Source: Polydactylus sextarius
Lineage: Eukaryota > Chordata > Actinopteri > Polynemidae
NCBI GenBank assembly: GCA_016801845.1
Contig: CM028908.1
Span: forward strand, 19,603,047 to 19,667,046
Direction: 5' to 3'
DNA length: 64,000 nucleotides
The notes below the pieces were generated by a model. It was not told where the DNA came from. It worked only from the letters and a program-made list of their open reading frames with translations, and did not search any database. Positions 62,091 to 64,000 of this stretch are shown piece after piece; within the stretch, counting starts at the first letter, position 1, and each line of letters opens with the position of its first letter. A program made the translations under genes and the position numbers.

Positions 62091-64000
<1,910 letters not shown>

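Overview
This window looks like vertebrate, most likely teleost (ray-finned fish), genomic DNA. Two lines of evidence point there. First, it is dense in very long CA/TG microsatellites, the longest 139 bp of pure TG, and in other simple repeats. Second, it carries degraded interspersed repeats whose wording I recognise as common in fish genomes: a LINE-type 3' tail, a tRNA-type SINE, the 'ggctggagcc...cccagctgac' repeat, the 'gacggacagacaacc...ggcataaaaa' repeat and a Tc1-like remnant. Base composition is AT-rich, with no CpG island and no operon-like or prokaryotic gene organisation.

I find no protein-coding gene I can defend. Every long open frame is either the translation of a simple repeat or of a length expected by chance in 64 kb. 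No recognisable protein domain, tRNA, rRNA, known microRNA or CRISPR array was seen. The window is best read as a gene desert or the inside of very large introns.

Layout. 1-7.2 kb: unique sequence with an A27 run, a CA tract, a 24-nt micro-exon-like segment on the minus strand, a TG tract, a 168-bp MITE with TA target duplication, and an inverted TG/CA pair. 7.2-16.1 kb: LINE tail, possible old transposon remains, an ATC tract, and a teleost repeat carrying a 24-bp palindrome. 16-24 kb: the longest TG tract, a strong G-quadruplex motif, a CTAC/CTAT/CTGT compound tract, a SINE and another TG tract. 24-39 kb: mostly unique sequence with several blocks that read like conserved noncoding elements (CNEs), the best at 30.43-30.90 kb. 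39-46 kb: repeat-rich, with a Tc1-like antisense remnant at 42.2-42.96 kb. 46-54 kb: a cluster of CNE-like blocks with splice-like signals (47.4-49.8 and 52.6 kb). 54-64 kb: simple repeats, two C-rich quadruplex motifs, another teleost repeat, a purine-rich stretch and a 105-bp TG tract.

I list seven exon-like segments (acceptor, mostly open frame, donor) on both strands. About sixty GTRAGT hexamers are expected by chance on two strands of 64 kb, so each is a lead to be tested, not a gene call. The CNE-like calls rest only on complexity, lack of repeats and clustered homeodomain, POU or PBX-type motifs, and need cross-species alignment.
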